Below, one piece after another: positions 12,346 to 25,139 of a DNA stretch of 64,000 nt. The translations under genes were made by a program, and so were the position numbers. The notes under the pieces were generated by a model that saw only the letters and a program-made list of their open reading frames with translations, did not search any database and was not told the DNA's origin. Positions within the stretch are counted from its first letter, which is position 1; every line of letters starts with the position of its first letter. The stretch is from Epiperipatus broadwayi (Eukaryota; Onychophora; Udeonychophora; Euonychophora; Peripatidae): positions 1 to 64,000 of the forward strand of contig JAQFVV010011396.1 of assembly GCA_028023455.1 (NCBI GenBank). Direction: 5' to 3'.

Positions 12346-13039
12346 CACACAGAAAAAGAATGTTTGGTAAAAAATCTACGATTGAAAAATTAAACACATA
12401 TATTACAGAATTAATTAAGTCTTCATATTCATGCAAAATTTGTAACACTTCTAATCAGAACAATATTCCTTGAGAAAAAATTGTACTAATAGAGTAACAC
12501 TATTTGTATGAAAAAGTTAAAATATCAATTACTAAAAGAAAGCCAAACTGTTTTGAATTGAAGAAATTTTTAAATGTCAGTAAGAAGACATCTGTTTAAT
12601 ATTATTTTGTTGGTCAGATAGAGATAAGTGATTATAACATGTTTAAAATGATATATAAATGTACTTTCATAAACATTTACAAAATATCATAAAAGAAAAT
12701 AACTTTCCTCATTAATAATATTTGTTCACTGTAAAATTTAAAGTCATAGAAGTGATAAAATGTATGTTTATTCATTTCATTACTATTTGGGATATTACAA
12801 AGAAGTACTATCTTTATGAAAATATAGTATGGGAAAAATGAAAAATGTGTTTGTTAATTTTTGCAATTATAAAGGGCATATCTATAAAAATGAGAAACTT
12901 GAGAAATTGTGTAAGAAGCCATATAGAAGACAAGTATAAATATAAATAACTCTCTTTATGGCTTTTGGTAAAGCTAAAATCATGATAAAACTGACTACTG
13001 TATAAAAAGTTATTTATTGCACTTTCTGTGAATTCAAAA

Positions 13040-13829
13040 GGTTTTGTAAAGGATTTATAGGAAAGCATGAAAGAACATGGAGAAAAATCTTTTGAATGTA
13101 ATTTATGCTAATCTGAACCAAGAGATAAATTTTAGAATACATGAAAGAAGATGGAGAAAAACCTTTTCAATGTAGGTGGTATGAATGGAAGAATGCATAT
13201 ATGAAAAAATTAAGGATGCATAAAAAAACACTTTTCACTGTAGTTTGTGAATATTGATCTGTACATGAAAGCACACATACAGAAGAAATTTTTTATTCAA
13301 TATGTGTGAATTTGGAATATTGTAAAAAATGATGGAAAATGCATGAAAAACCACATACAGAGATGACTGAAAATTGTCAGTGCTTGAAAGGATACATACA
13401 AAAGGAAAGCATTTTGCATAAATTTTGTGTGTATTGAAAACTGCAGATGAGTAGTTTAAAACAGCATGAAAGAACAGCTACAGAAGAACAACCTTTTCCA
13501 ATGTTTTTATTCAATATGTGTGAATTTGGAATATTGTAAAAAATGATGGAAAATGCATGAAAAACCACATACAGAGATGACTGAAAATTGTCAGTGCTTG
13601 AAAGGATACATACAAAAGGAAAGCATTTTGCATAAATTTTGTGTGTATTGAAAACTGCAGATGAGTAGTTTAAAACAGCATGAATGAACAACTACAGAAG
13701 AACAACCTTTTCCAATGTAATTTGTGTTTATTCAAAACTGCAGATATGAGTAGTTTAAAACAGCATAAAAGTACACACACAGAACACAAACCTTTTCAAT
13801 GAAAGTTGTGTGCATCGAAAACTGCAAAT
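13040..13829 (+). pseudogene. Decayed C2H2 fingers upstream of the intact array
   Basis: Finger-like pieces recur in shifting frames: GEKPFQC-type linkers near 13155, AAGCATGAAAGAACA-type His-helix segments near 13060 and AAACAGCATGAA segments near 13460 and 13675. Cysteines are lost and stops are frequent. A ~220-bp piece (about 13290-13510) is tandemly duplicated at about 13510-13730, including the same lesions, so the duplication is later than the decay. The equivalent region of locus B (56577-57150) is also degenerate. Confidence 0.65.
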
Positions 13830-15134
13830 ATGAGTAGGTTAAAGCAGGATAAAAGAATACATACAGGGGAAAAGCCTTTTGAATGTGGTTTGTGTCCATA
13901 CAAAACGACACACATGTGTTATTTAAAACGGCATGAAAGAACACATACAGGAGAAAAACCCTTTGAATGTGGTTTGTGTACATACAAAACTGCACATATG
14001 AGGGATTTAAAACGTCATGAAAGAACACATTCAGGAGAAAAGCCCTTTGAATGTCGTTTGTGTGCATTCAAAACTACAGACATGAGAAATTTAAAATCGC
14101 ACGAAAGAACACATACAGGAGAAAAACCATTTGAATGTGGTTTGTGTACATTCAAAACTGCACATATGAGTAGTTTAAAACGGCATGAAAGTACACATAC
14201 AGGAGAAAAGCCATTTGAATGTAGTTTGTGTGCATTCAAAACTGCAAACCGGGGTGGTTTAAAATGGCATCAAAGAACACATACAGGAAACAAACCCTTT
14301 GAATGTAGTTTTTGTGCATTCAAAGCCGCACACAAGCGTAATTTAAAGGAGCATGAAAGAATACATACAGGAGAAAAGCCTTTTGAATGTAGTTTGTGTA
14401 CATTCAAAACTGCAAGCCAGGGAAATTTGAAATTGCATCAAAGAACACATACAGGAGAAAAACCATTTGAATGTTTTTTTTGTGCATTCAAAACTGCACA
14501 CATGAGTTGTTTAAAGCAGCATGAAAGAATACACACAGGAGAAAAGCCTTTTGAATGTGTTTTGTGCACATTCAAAACTGCATACCGGGGTCATTTAAAA
14601 CAGCATCAAAGAACACAACATACAGGAGACAAACCTTTTGAATGTCGTTTGTGTGCATACAAATCTGCAAGCAAGGGTCATTTAACACGGCATGAAAGAA
14701 CACATACAGGAGAGAAACCATTTGAAAGTAACTTGTGTATATATAAAACTGCAGACATGTGTAGTTTAAAAAAGCATAAAAGAACAACACATGGAGGTGA
14801 AAAATCTTTTGAATGTAGTTTGTGTGTATTCAAAATCGCAAATGAGGGTCTTGTGAAACAGCATGAAAAAGCACATACAGGAGAAAAACCGTTTAAATGT
14901 AGCTTAGGTGCATTCAAAACTGCAGAAAGGCAGAGATTAAAAGAACATGAAAGTAAACATACAAAAGAAATACCATTACAATGCAATTTGTGTGCATTTG
15001 AGACTGCAACTTTATCTGTTCATGCTTGTCGAATGTGTGATTACAAAACAATTGTTAAAAGTGATTGGGAAATGCATGAAAATAAACATTTTACTAAACA
15101 GGATGTTGTAGACCTTTATATTTTACTATTGTGA
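13830..15134 (+). CDS. Multi-C2H2 zinc-finger protein (locus A)
   Basis: This is a continuous 434-residue frame with no interruptions. The ATG at 13830 is the first in frame after the decayed fingers; the true protein could begin upstream through splicing. It contains about 15 finger units of the form C-x2-C-x12-H-x3-H joined by HTGEKPFEC linkers. Most have a CAFKTA/CTFKTA knuckle, with the aromatic residue two after the second cysteine. Fingers 1-10, 12 and the last one are intact. Finger 11 has lost its first cysteine (FESNLC), finger 13 its second (CSLG), and finger 14 is cut off before its histidines. The terminal finger CRMCDYKTIVKSDWEMHENK is shared with locus B. Arrays like this normally bind DNA in the nucleus, often as transcriptional regulators. 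No KRAB, SCAN, BTB or ZAD domain is seen here. Helix contact positions vary strongly from finger to finger. It is probably a real gene or its last exon; a recently retired pseudogene is possible. Confidence 0.8.
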   Translation: MSRLKQDKRIHTGEKPFECGLCPYKTTHMCYLKRHERTHTGEKPFECGLCTYKTAHMRDLKRHERTHSGEKPFECRLCAFKTTDMRNLKSHERTHTGEKPFECGLCTFKTAHMSSLKRHESTHTGEKPFECSLCAFKTANRGGLKWHQRTHTGNKPFECSFCAFKAAHKRNLKEHERIHTGEKPFECSLCTFKTASQGNLKLHQRTHTGEKPFECFFCAFKTAHMSCLKQHERIHTGEKPFECVLCTFKTAYRGHLKQHQRTQHTGDKPFECRLCAYKSASKGHLTRHERTHTGEKPFESNLCIYKTADMCSLKKHKRTTHGGEKSFECSLCVFKIANEGLVKQHEKAHTGEKPFKCSLGAFKTAERQRLKEHESKHTKEIPLQCNLCAFETATLSVHACRMCDYKTIVKSDWEMHENKHFTKQDVVDLYILLL

Positions 15135-15165
15135 GATCTGTAATTTTTTCTTATCTTCAGATAAT

Positions 15166-16540
15166 GAAATATGTGTTTAAGAGATATAATCAATTGCAGT
15201 TTTAAAAATATTGTCCATTATAGCAATGATTCATTCTGTTTGTTCACAAACATTTTAATATTTTTTTATTGTGGCCAAGTGATATCATATTTTTTTTGCA
15301 TTGCTTATCTTAATTTAACAATTTTACATAGTTAATTGATTTATTTTAAAAAATAATTAACTAATGTATGAAATAACTAATAATTTTGTTATATTAACAC
15401 TTTAATATAGTTTATGTGCAAAGTAGATATGTCTGTAATTATTACAGGTATAATGATTTATATTTCTCAGAAGGGATATTGGTTCTTATTAAAATAATAG
15501 TATTGTGTTATTATTTGTGCTGTGAGATATTTTTAATAGGATTACAATTAAGCTTATATGATGAGATTAGGGAATGTTAAAAATAATTTAACATTAGCTT
15601 TTGTAAATTTGTAGAATAAGCAGAAGAAAAGTTAAAATATTAGTTTATTATAGGTCAGCTGTAAAGTAATTTTAATATTAAATATTTTTATTTGACAATT
15701 ATTATAAGTTATAATTGGTCATTTAAAAAGGTAATTAATAAATTATGTGAAAGTTTTGAATGTCATTTCCTTTCAGTCATGTATGTATGTGCATGCATGG
15801 GTATGTGGAAAGTGTTTTATAATGAATTAAGTAATTTTAAAAGTTGAGTTGAGTTATACAAACTTATAAAAGTAATGAATGAACAAATAATTATACTATT
15901 AGTTAAAGTAGTTTAATGAATAAAATAATGATTAATGAATAAATATCTTAGGATGGTTCAATCAGTTGATGAATAAGTAATGTCCTTTTGTATGTAATAT
16001 TTTTTATATAGGAAAACTTTATTAACTTTTAAATTAATTTTATTCAATCACGTGTCATTTTGACATATGTCTTATGATTTGGTAATTTAAAAAATTAAAA
16101 GAGAAGTTTGTTCATTCTTCTTTTGGTTGTTCATTCGTTCTCTGATTCTTCTGGTTAAATCCTTGGCCATCTGTAAAGTATTAATTTTTTTAAAAAAATT
16201 TATTATTTTTCATTTGTAAAAAGTACTTAACTTAAATTTTGTTATTCTTCAATCTACAATGAACTCTGAGTAGTTTTGGATATTCCCACTTTTTGGTAAC
16301 TGAATTACAATTAAGCTTTTTTAATTATTATTAAAATGCTTCTAGGGAATTTTATCATTATTACAACTATTTTGATAAAATTAACTATGGAATAAGTTTT
16401 AACACTAAGCAATTGTAGTATTTGTTTATGAATTTTATAACCAAACTTAGGCAGAACAATTTTAAAAGAAGGAAATTTAAAATGCATAGACTGTTAAGTT
16501 GTATAGTGAGATCTTAAAAAAACAAAAATTTATTATAAAT
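15166..16540. other. AT-rich non-coding region after locus A
   Basis: Similarity to locus B ends near 15165, soon after the stop codon. Beyond that no gene or recognisable repeat was seen. Confidence 0.45.
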
Positions 16541-17220
16541 TAAGACATTTATTTTATATAGCTCTATGTTTTAATTAACTAATATTAATATGCCAATAAG
16601 CTAATGCACATTTGCTTTGTAGATTTAATTATATAAATGAATACTCTCACTTTCCAAACACAAGATAAAGTCCTTGTGAAAAGATTGAATAAATCCATCT
16701 ATCTTTCTGACCCAAATATTTATGTATGGACAAATCATAAGTATTTGGAAATGAGAGCATGAAGATGTTAATCGATCACTTTAAATAACTTTTTACTCTG
16801 CCGGAATGAATGACACTTGTGAAATTTCGAGAATTTATGATACATCATTAAATTAAACATATGTAAATAAGACATTTATTTTATATAGTGCTATGTTTTT
16901 ATAAACTAATATTAATAAGCTAATGCAAATGCACTTTGTAGATTTAACTATGTAAATGAATACTCACTTTTCAAACACAAGATAAAGTCTTTGTGAAAAG
17001 ATAGAATGAATCCATCTATCTTTTTGACCCAAACATTTATGTATGAGCAAATCATAAATATTTGGAAATAAGAGCGTGAAGATGTTTATCGATCACTTTA
17101 AATTACTTTTTATTATGCCTGAATGAATGACACTTGCAAAATTTTTAGAATTTATGATGTGTCATTCTTATTAAATTAAACATATGTAAATAAACATTTA
17201 TTTTATATAGCGCTATGTTG
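16541..17220 (+). repeat. Second array of the ~330-bp repeat, all in one orientation
   Basis: Two full units start near 16541 and 16868, and a third is cut off at about 17218. Each contains TTTATTTTATATAG, AAGCTAATGCA and GAATGAATGACACTTG. They belong to the same family as the insertion at 9043-10194 but share their own differences (for example ACTAATATTAATA instead of TAATAATAATTAGC), so they form a separate subgroup. No inverted units are present here. Confidence 0.75.
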
Positions 17221-20200
17221 CATTATATTATCGGTTTTATTACTGACATATGAATTGCCACTGCAATTGTTTAAATAATAAGTTTTAAAATGCCTGAATA
17301 ATTACCTGCTCTATCAATATTCTTCGTATATGAAACATGCTTGAGGAATGATAATAATTTTAGGATTGTTTACTATATTAGAAATCTTCAATTAATGGTT
17401 TTGGAGAAATATAGTTCACTAATTAAAGAGTATTTGAAAATATTAATGTTTAAATCTATGCTATAAAGTTAGTAAAAGTTATTCTAAAGATATTTTGATA
17501 TGCTGAATGATTAGTTACAAACAAAATTGTTTTATGAATTTATTACAAAATATATTTAATAATAACCTCGAAAAGTCTCATTATTTTATGGAAGTCAATT
17601 TGAAAATGCTTAAATATATGTTTAAGGAAAATGAAAAAAATGAAGCTATATAATTATTTAAATAAAATGGTGATATCCCAAAGAAGTGTTTTATTAGCTG
17701 AATAAGTTATTCTCTTTTTCATTTCCATAGTCACCAGCTCATTATTGTCTTATATTTATTTATGTTTTTGTTTATATTTGAAAATGTTTTAGAATTAAGA
17801 ATTAACTTAGACAAAGAACTGTCTGTATACACCTCATTCAGAAATCTTTTGCCATGTTTTAAAAGTAAAATGTTTTTGACTACAGGTTTCGTGGAACATT
17901 TTCCCATTGAATTAATATTATATGCACTAAACAAATGGCTCAGTGCAAAGAAATCTCATTTATGAACTAGGGTTTTTTTATATTTTGTAAAAAAAAAAGG
18001 AAAAAATATTTTATGCAGTATTTTCTATGGAAATTTGTTACATTTAATGTAATAAATGTTTAGTATTATAAGGGTGCCAGGTAATTAATTTAATTTTAAA
18101 GGTTTATTAGAATGTGCAGATATTCTATGCATTCTCAGGTAATATTTTATACAATTGGGAGGTGCTTGATAAGCTAGTATACATTTTATTCATTCTGAGT
18201 CAGTGGAGATTTTCATCTCTCACTAATAGTTATTTCAAATGTATGGTATTCTATTCAGTGATAAAGCAATTATCAGAAGATTTTTCATTATATTTTAGCA
18301 TAAATGCAATAGTAATTATAACCGCTAGTATTTTTTAATGAATTGAGATCATTATTCTCATACTTTTATTCATATTATTATTATTCATATCCACTAGTTA
18401 CGATAATTTTAATATTTAACATTCCATACACATGTGAATTGTACCTTTGTGCCTGAAATTTCATATATTCAATTTTCTTTATTAATTCTTCAGTTGGTTG
18501 ACTTACAATCCAAATGTTGGTTCAGACATTACTTATTGTTAGTATGATTAAAATTTTGGATATGACTTTAGTTAGTTATACTGATAGTTGTAACTTTTCA
18601 TTGTTAGTTATAGTATTGCATGGCCCCATAATGTAAAACCTTACTGATATTATTGTACTTGATGGAGTGGATATGATCCCCATCTTTATTATATTCTATT
18701 CCATGAGGTGATAGTGCTTATTTCCAATGATTTTTGTCACATATTTAGAAAGTACCTGTTCTTTGTGTGTTTTTCCATATTTTCCTGAGGTGCTGTGACA
18801 CAGTCCAGGCATCCTTTTTTCTGCCTCAGAAATAGGTATTTTGGAAGCCACCACAGTTTTGCTATATTGTTTAGTTCTGTAGAGTATATTGTTAGCCTAT
18901 CACTCCTGATATATTTAAAGATAGTTTTTTAACATGTCAGGTTAGATTGTATTTTTTAAAATGTAATGACAAGATAAGTTAGTTTGAAGAACTTAATTTC
19001 TTCAGGATGCACTTAGTTATTTTAGTGCTTAAAGGTATAACAATGTCTGCATTGTACTATTATGATATTATTATACACAAATTAACCAAAAACTGTTAGT
19101 AATTTAGATGTTTAAATTGTAGGCATATAGTCAGTTAGTGCAATCCACACTGCTATATAATCAATGTATTCATGTAGTGTTTTACCAATGGATATGTAAG
19201 TCTTTTAAATATTATATTTTAGTAATTTATATTATGTGGACAGTAACTTCTTATGTTTATGTGTGCAAATAACTTCTGATGAGTGGCCCATACATTTTAC
19301 TTATTTAGTCATTTATTAGTGTACAGTTCTAAACAACAGGAGTATAATTATTTATAATTTGAGATTTATTCTGGATATGGCAGCCATTGCTTAAATGTGG
19401 TTGGCTTACCATATCAAGTACTTATATATTAGTTTATTAATCCTGGTTACTAATTTTATAATGTTATTGTAACATAAATAAAGTGAAATTATATTTTATT
19501 GAGCTAATACCAATTTAATATAAGGCATATAAATTTAGGATTCTCAAGAGTATTTTTAGGGATTATTTATTTGAAAGAAGTATAAAAAATTAGCCAGTGT
19601 TCACTCTCTATTTTTAATAAATTGTTAAATAGGATGATTTATGTAAATTTAACTATTCACCAAAAGAAACCTGAATAGATTCATTTGTCCAGTTAAGGTG
19701 CTTCTTATTTGAAGCATTGGTACTAGGACACACAGACAGCTCAGTTCCATTTATTTAATCGACACTCTTACAGCATTTGATGGATAAAAGCTTTGACAGT
19801 AGGCAAATCTGATGGGCTTAATCACCATACATGGTCATGTCCACAAGTTTAAAATAATTTTTGATATTTCACATTATTAAATCAAGCTATAATTTTCAGC
19901 AAGAATCTCCACAAGAACCATGAATCGATCTCAACAATAATTTTCAGGAAACTTTAGAACAGAGTAATCATAATCATTAGCCAAAACAGAGAATCAAAAG
20001 AGATAGTAGCAGCAGAAGTAAGCAATAATAATCCAATCCTTTCTTCTACCCCACTATTTATACCTTTCCAGCCAACTCTTTTCCTATTGTTTTTCATATG
20101 ATTCCATATCTTGATAAGCCCCCACCCTCTTTTGTTTTAAAACAACTTTTTTTTTATTAAAAATAAACTTTAAGGTTTTATTAACCAATTGTGAATTAAT

Positions 20201-20400
20201 TTCTCTTTTTTTTATTAAAGAGGCCATATTTAATTGCCCTGAATGAAACTCTAATTTATAATGTAATTAATTTAGGAATGTTGGCAGGTTTATCTTAAAA
20301 TAAACCATACGACATAAATTTTTAAATAGAAAATAAAACATATTTCTTCTAACAAAATTATAGTTTCAACAGAATCCTGCATTAATTATATATATATATA
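17221..20400. other. AT-rich non-coding region
   Basis: The overlapping 67-codon frames on opposite strands near 17731-17965 have no recognisable content. Small patches of more balanced composition (about 18780-18860 and 19680-20060) could not be identified. Confidence 0.4.
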
Positions 20401-21704
20401 TTGTGCTCTTTTGTTTAGATCTTCATAAATTGTTCTATCAGTTTTATTAAAATATATATAAATTGCAATATATTTTATATAGATGTGATACTTCCATGAC
20501 TATTTGATGGTAAAACTAGGTTTTGATAAAAACGGATGGTAATGGATTATAATTAATTAGCACTGCATATTCAAACGGTACAATTTCTTAACTTATTAAA
20601 CTATTCTCTATGAAATAATAATTATTAAGAGAGCGGTTATAGCACTACCCTTGGCTATGTTAAATGGCACACTTAACTAACAAAAGAAAAAGGACACCAA
20701 ACAATTGAACGTTGGCTTTTTATACCAGAATAAATTACCCGCTTGATTGGTAAATTAAACAATCACCTTCCTAACCTATTTATATATCTGGTTAACAATA
20801 CAAAATCAAAACTAAAAGTAAATAATGACTCATCTAATATTTATTATTTATTACATTATTTAATTCTCAACTTAACTTTTATCTTTTATTTAAATCCATT
20901 AAAAAATTTTTTTTAAAAAAAGAAATATCTCTTTTACTTTATCTCACTATTAGCTTTTTATAGATCTATTTTCCCAAACAAATTAAAAATCTACTTTTAT
21001 TCATTATATTTATTTTTTAAAACTAAAAAAAACAGGATTTAATATTTTATACTAATTAATTTTATTTTTATGTCATAGTAGTCCAATATAATATTTTAAA
21101 TTTTATAATAGAATTTTTAAAACAATTTTGCAACTTTACTAAAAAACTCACAAGCATATGTGTGCAGATGTCTATCTGTCACATGACTTACAACACAGAT
21201 AGAAACGCTTGTAATTAGCTGAAAATAAACTAACAATTCAATTATTTTTTTAAACAAAATAATATTATATAACAACTTTTAAAATAATAATTTGATATTA
21301 TAAGATCAAATATTCATCTTCCATATACTATTAATAAATAAATATTTTACATTAACTTACTAAATATTAATTTTTATTACTACTAAATATACTATTTATT
21401 TAACTTTAAGCAGTTACTTTTAAACTTTGGCTTTAAACATTTATTTACAAAACTTATTAATGCAGTATTTATCATGGCCAGTTTTCCCAACCATATAATA
21501 TTACCATTCATCCTTATTTAACTGTTTTTCTCAAATATTAGCATAATTTTACACATCAAATATTCATATTTTACTTTAATTAAACTTTTAAAAGATTTTT
21601 AACAAAACATCAACATCACACCACTGAAATATATCTTGAATTTACATTTTTTTAATAAAACTGGTAGAACAATTTATGAAGACCTAAACAAAAGGGCACA
21701 ATAC
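20401..21704. mobile_element. Possible transposon remnant bounded by ~51-bp inverted repeats
   Basis: The segment 20401-20452 (starting TTGTGCTCTTTTGTTTAGAT) is nearly identical to the reverse complement of about 21653-21704, with about four mismatches. The ~1.2 kb between them is AT-rich and non-coding. A weaker match to the same end occurs near 31188 (TTGTGCCCTTGTCTGTAGGT). This fits a DNA transposon remnant or two opposed copies of a short repeat. Target duplications could not be made out. Confidence 0.4.
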
Positions 21705-23095
21705 ATATATGCTTCTTTAATAAATTATGAAAAACAAATTTTTATGAACGATTTATATTTTGATTAGATTTACTTTTAATTAATCATTTCAACCTAAATA
21801 GTAAATTTCATGATTGATAAATAGATAAAACAAACACTTTATATTTCGATTTAATGCAAAACTGTTGATACCCAAATATAAATCTAAACCAGGTTTGCAA
21901 TACCTGTTAATTTATATAAGGCTGTGAAGCATGGATCTGACTTTCAGATCCATTGCTTCAGTATGTTGTTTGTCCCTGTTGTTCCTTTCACAAAATGGAT
22001 ACAGTAAAATTTGGTGCAGTCATCAGCTGCATACAAACAACATGTGGAGGGAGAAAATATATATAAAGAGAGTTTTTGCAAATAAAGCTGAGAATACTAA
22101 AGTTGTAAATGTCATTAGGACAAAGCAATATTACTGAGTTTGGGATAAAAAAACCCGCAGTAATGGCGTTTATATGTCATGCAATTAGAGAATTTTTTAA
22201 GCTAAACAACATAACAGAAATGACAAAAAGGTGGCCACTCTATTGAAAGAGTAAGGTCTGCTTTGCAGATCTTCGTTTCACCTTTTCTTACCTACTTCCT
22301 ACCCTCATACCTTAGTTTGAACCCCAATCTATCGTAATGTGTCTGCAATACGCTTATATACCGAAATCCCGCCTAATTTTAAACCATGAGTACAATGCTC
22401 GTATTATATATATAACTCATTCCTAAATAAATAAAAGATTATATATTATGTATATGTTCCTATAATTTTGATTTATAAGAAAAGTAGGTTATATAAGTCG
22501 TAATTGTGCACACACTATGATATGCATTTTAAAACATATCAAAATTATAAATTGTTAAAGTTATTTTGTTTGAATCTATTTACAAATATATTACCGTCGT
22601 AATATATTTTGATTTAAAATAAAATTCATTTAGTAAATATTCGTTTAGTAAATAGATTCAAATATTACAAGTTAAAAGTAAAATAATTTTCGTTTAATTT
22701 AATAAAAGTCATTCCAAATATTTCTTTAGAATAAATGAGGGACAATAGTTTAATTAGTTAATATTATATAAGTTTATCTAAAAACAGCAGGTTTTCTTTA
22801 ATTAGTAACAGTAATTTAAATTATATCTAGTTTATAATTCAAATGTTGACAAGGAAATTGACAATAGAAATTAATTAAAATTTTGTTAAATTCCTTTAGA
22901 CATTCGGATAGATTTAATTAGAGCTGATAAGTCTGATATATTTTTGTAATGCTCCAGGGCAATTCTATTGTTAAGGTCTACTATAAAAAGAAGGGTTTTC
23001 TTTTGTTCTCCAGTTTTTTGTCTAATGTTTCTAAGAGAAATCATTCTGAGTTCTATACTAATAATTTGCTAAGCTTGACATGACAGAGTAGAGGC
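21705..23095. other. Non-coding spacer
   Basis: A 60-codon frame near 21931-22137 starts with a short hydrophobic stretch (residues 9-21). It has no neighbours, family motif or composition signal that would support it as a gene. Confidence 0.35.
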
Positions 23096-23101
23096 GTCAA
23101 G

Positions 23102-23194
23102 ATGGCTATGTCCCCTCGGAATAGCCAGCTGCTGCTCCACACCATCGGAAGCTATCACATAAGGAACCCCGGAACTGCTGCTGCCAAAATATGA
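23102..23194 (+). other. Short ORF in a GC-rich patch, possible first exon
   Basis: GCGTCAAGATGG is a favourable translation-start context. The 30-codon frame from 23102 (MAMSPRNSQLLLHTIGSYHI and on) lies in one of the most GC-rich 100-bp stretches of the window. CAGAG/GTAACC at about 23257-23267 looks like a splice donor. It could be the start of a host gene or of a retroelement. No family is recognised, and no continuation was found. Confidence 0.25.
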
Positions 23195-23752
23195 ACATTC
23201 TAGATTTTGCTGCTGAATTATAAAACCTGCCAAACATCTACCTGAAAATGTGTCTCCAGAGGTAACCTAAATTAACCCAAGAGCTCTTGTGACAACTAAC
23301 ATGCTATAGCTATTTTAAATTGTGTTTCTTATATTTCACATAACTTCATTATATAGTTCTTTAATGTGTTTAAATATAATTAATATTTTGCTCTCTATCC
23401 TTGGGTTAATATTTTCTATTTATTAATCTGTCTTATTTTATTATGATAATGTGTCAGAATCGTCTTTGACTGAGTGAAGTATTCCTTTTGTTGAAAATAA
23501 GATGCCGCTATGAAGGCATATTTTAAAATTCTAAATAATTTCCACTTTTATTATCTTGCAAATCACTCGTTCCAGGGCGATTCTTTTCTTTAATATATAA
23601 TATAATTACATAGTTTAAAATCTACATGTTATTGATTTTAATCTAATATGAGAGTATGTGTGAGGTCAATAATTAAATGTATCCCCTAATGCATGATTGC
23701 ATATATAAATCTATACTTACTTTTCAAACCCGCAAGCATGAATTTTCCTAGT

Positions 23753-24060
23753 TTAATTACCGTGTTCTACCCTAATTACAAAGTTCATCATTGGCGTCAA
23801 GAATGTGCGGACCCTTTTAAATGAATTTCTGGGAATTTGATTGGGCATTTCTCTTAATCCAAGTAAAACCCACTCAGTATTTTTTGTATACACTCGTCTC
23901 GTATTGCTGGTAAATGAATTGGTTGTTGAGACCGCTTTGTTGTACTCTTTCAAGGATTTTACACGGCCATGTCCGTTATCTTCTTTCTTTTTGCTTTTTG
24001 CAATTTCCAGGCAGAGTGTGTCCCCAAATGACACACCTGGGAATTAAACGCAATTGTCAC
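23753..24060 (-). other. Unidentified minus-strand open frame, possibly an exon
   Basis: On the minus strand an AATTCCCAG/GTGTGTCATT site at about 24035-24050 looks like a splice acceptor. It is followed by about 93 open codons ending at 23753 (SFGDTLCLEIAKSKKKEDNG at the start, VIRVEHGN at the end). The composition is clearly less AT-rich than the flanks. The opposite strand is also open, so openness alone is weak evidence. I do not recognise the protein. Confidence 0.25.
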
Positions 24061-24800
24061 CCAGTCGCTAAGTTTTTGCTGTCCGTGATACCACATTCCT
24101 ATGGGCCAGTGGTGAGATGCCCACTCTAGTCTTTCCAAATATTCAATATTGTTTTATTTATATATTTATTTTTACAAAGCATCCGTGACTTAAACGTGTC
24201 ACACCCTCCAACTTTAATAAATTCATTATTAGCAATACGGCCCTCCCAATGTAACTCTATTAATATTATTATCAAATAAATGCCTTGATCCCATTCCCAC
24301 TTTGTTGCTTAGTAAGCTTTTGTCCGTGCTATTCTCGAAATCAATAAATATTTTATAATACTTAATTTTCAAATATTTTCTTAAACTTGTATAATTGCTC
24401 AAAGCACCTCGCACATGTTCCTATCTCTTCAATCACATTATCGTAATGCTATTAGCCTGAGGAATAGAATATATTACTTTGCTTTAAAACCCTTTTTGTC
24501 ATTAATTGGAATATAAAGGCCAACAATTATTTAATATGCGTCCCTGTCTCATATAAGCAGACAGTGGTGTTAATATATATATATTTTATACAAATAAATT
24601 TTGTGACATTATTTAAAACTAAATTTGATCTCTTATTTTATTTGATTCCTATCACTGTCTCGGTCTATATATATAATTTATACATTTCTTTTGTACATCC
24701 ATAGACGTTAATTAGCCACCCAAACTTATCTTAGTATAGAGTCTTTTGTTTCTCCCTGATCACCAGGCACCGGTAAAAGGTTATATGAGTAGTGGCATCA
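24061..24800. other. Non-coding region before the Gypsy element
   Basis: No long terminal repeat matching the 3' LTR candidate (28665-29289) could be found here, so the left end of the element is undefined. The stretch is AT-rich with short GC patches. Confidence 0.35.
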
Positions 24801-25139
24801 GATGCGTTATCACATAGATGGTGCTGTGAAATTTGGACTTTAGATTCAAACTTAGTATATCTAGAAGGCAACCCCTCCTAGAATGTTCAGTTTCGTGTTT
24901 GGGGTTTGAATTCTACAGTGTGTTGGCAAGACGATTCTGACTGTTACACTATTGTGTTTAGCGGGATGAAAAATTATCAAAATTGTGAATAAATTGGATG
25001 ATGGGCTGGTAATGGCCGGAGTATGTTTTAAAGAATTAATTAAAAAATTAACAATTTTAGTCTGAGGCCCTCTAAGCACTTAGAAATTGTAAACAGGCCA
25101 ATGAAAAAAAAAAGGATTAAAATATAGCTTTAAGGCAGT

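Larger units (their letters stand above)
8790..12480 (+). repeat. Segmental duplication block, copy A (5' non-coding part of zinc-finger locus A)
   Basis: With insertions removed, this block matches the reverse complement of 57400-64000 and, in part, of 50880-53288. Anchors include the ATGAGAACAAATAA-type start, the ATGGAATTTATATTATAAGAT segment near 8965, the TTTCTGAAATATA segment near 10230, and the TTTTATTAATGAAAACCAATGATTG segment near 11620-11650. It lies upstream of the finger array and contains no credible coding frame. It is best read as intron or 5' flank of the zinc-finger gene, duplicated with it. Confidence 0.75.

Noticed and set aside
13377-14986. Minus-strand cysteine-rich frames over locus A
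   Set aside because: They are antisense shadows of the + strand finger array and the decayed fingers before it.
17731-17965. Overlapping 67-codon frames on both strands
   Set aside because: There is no motif, no composition change and no start context, so this is chance openness in AT-rich sequence.
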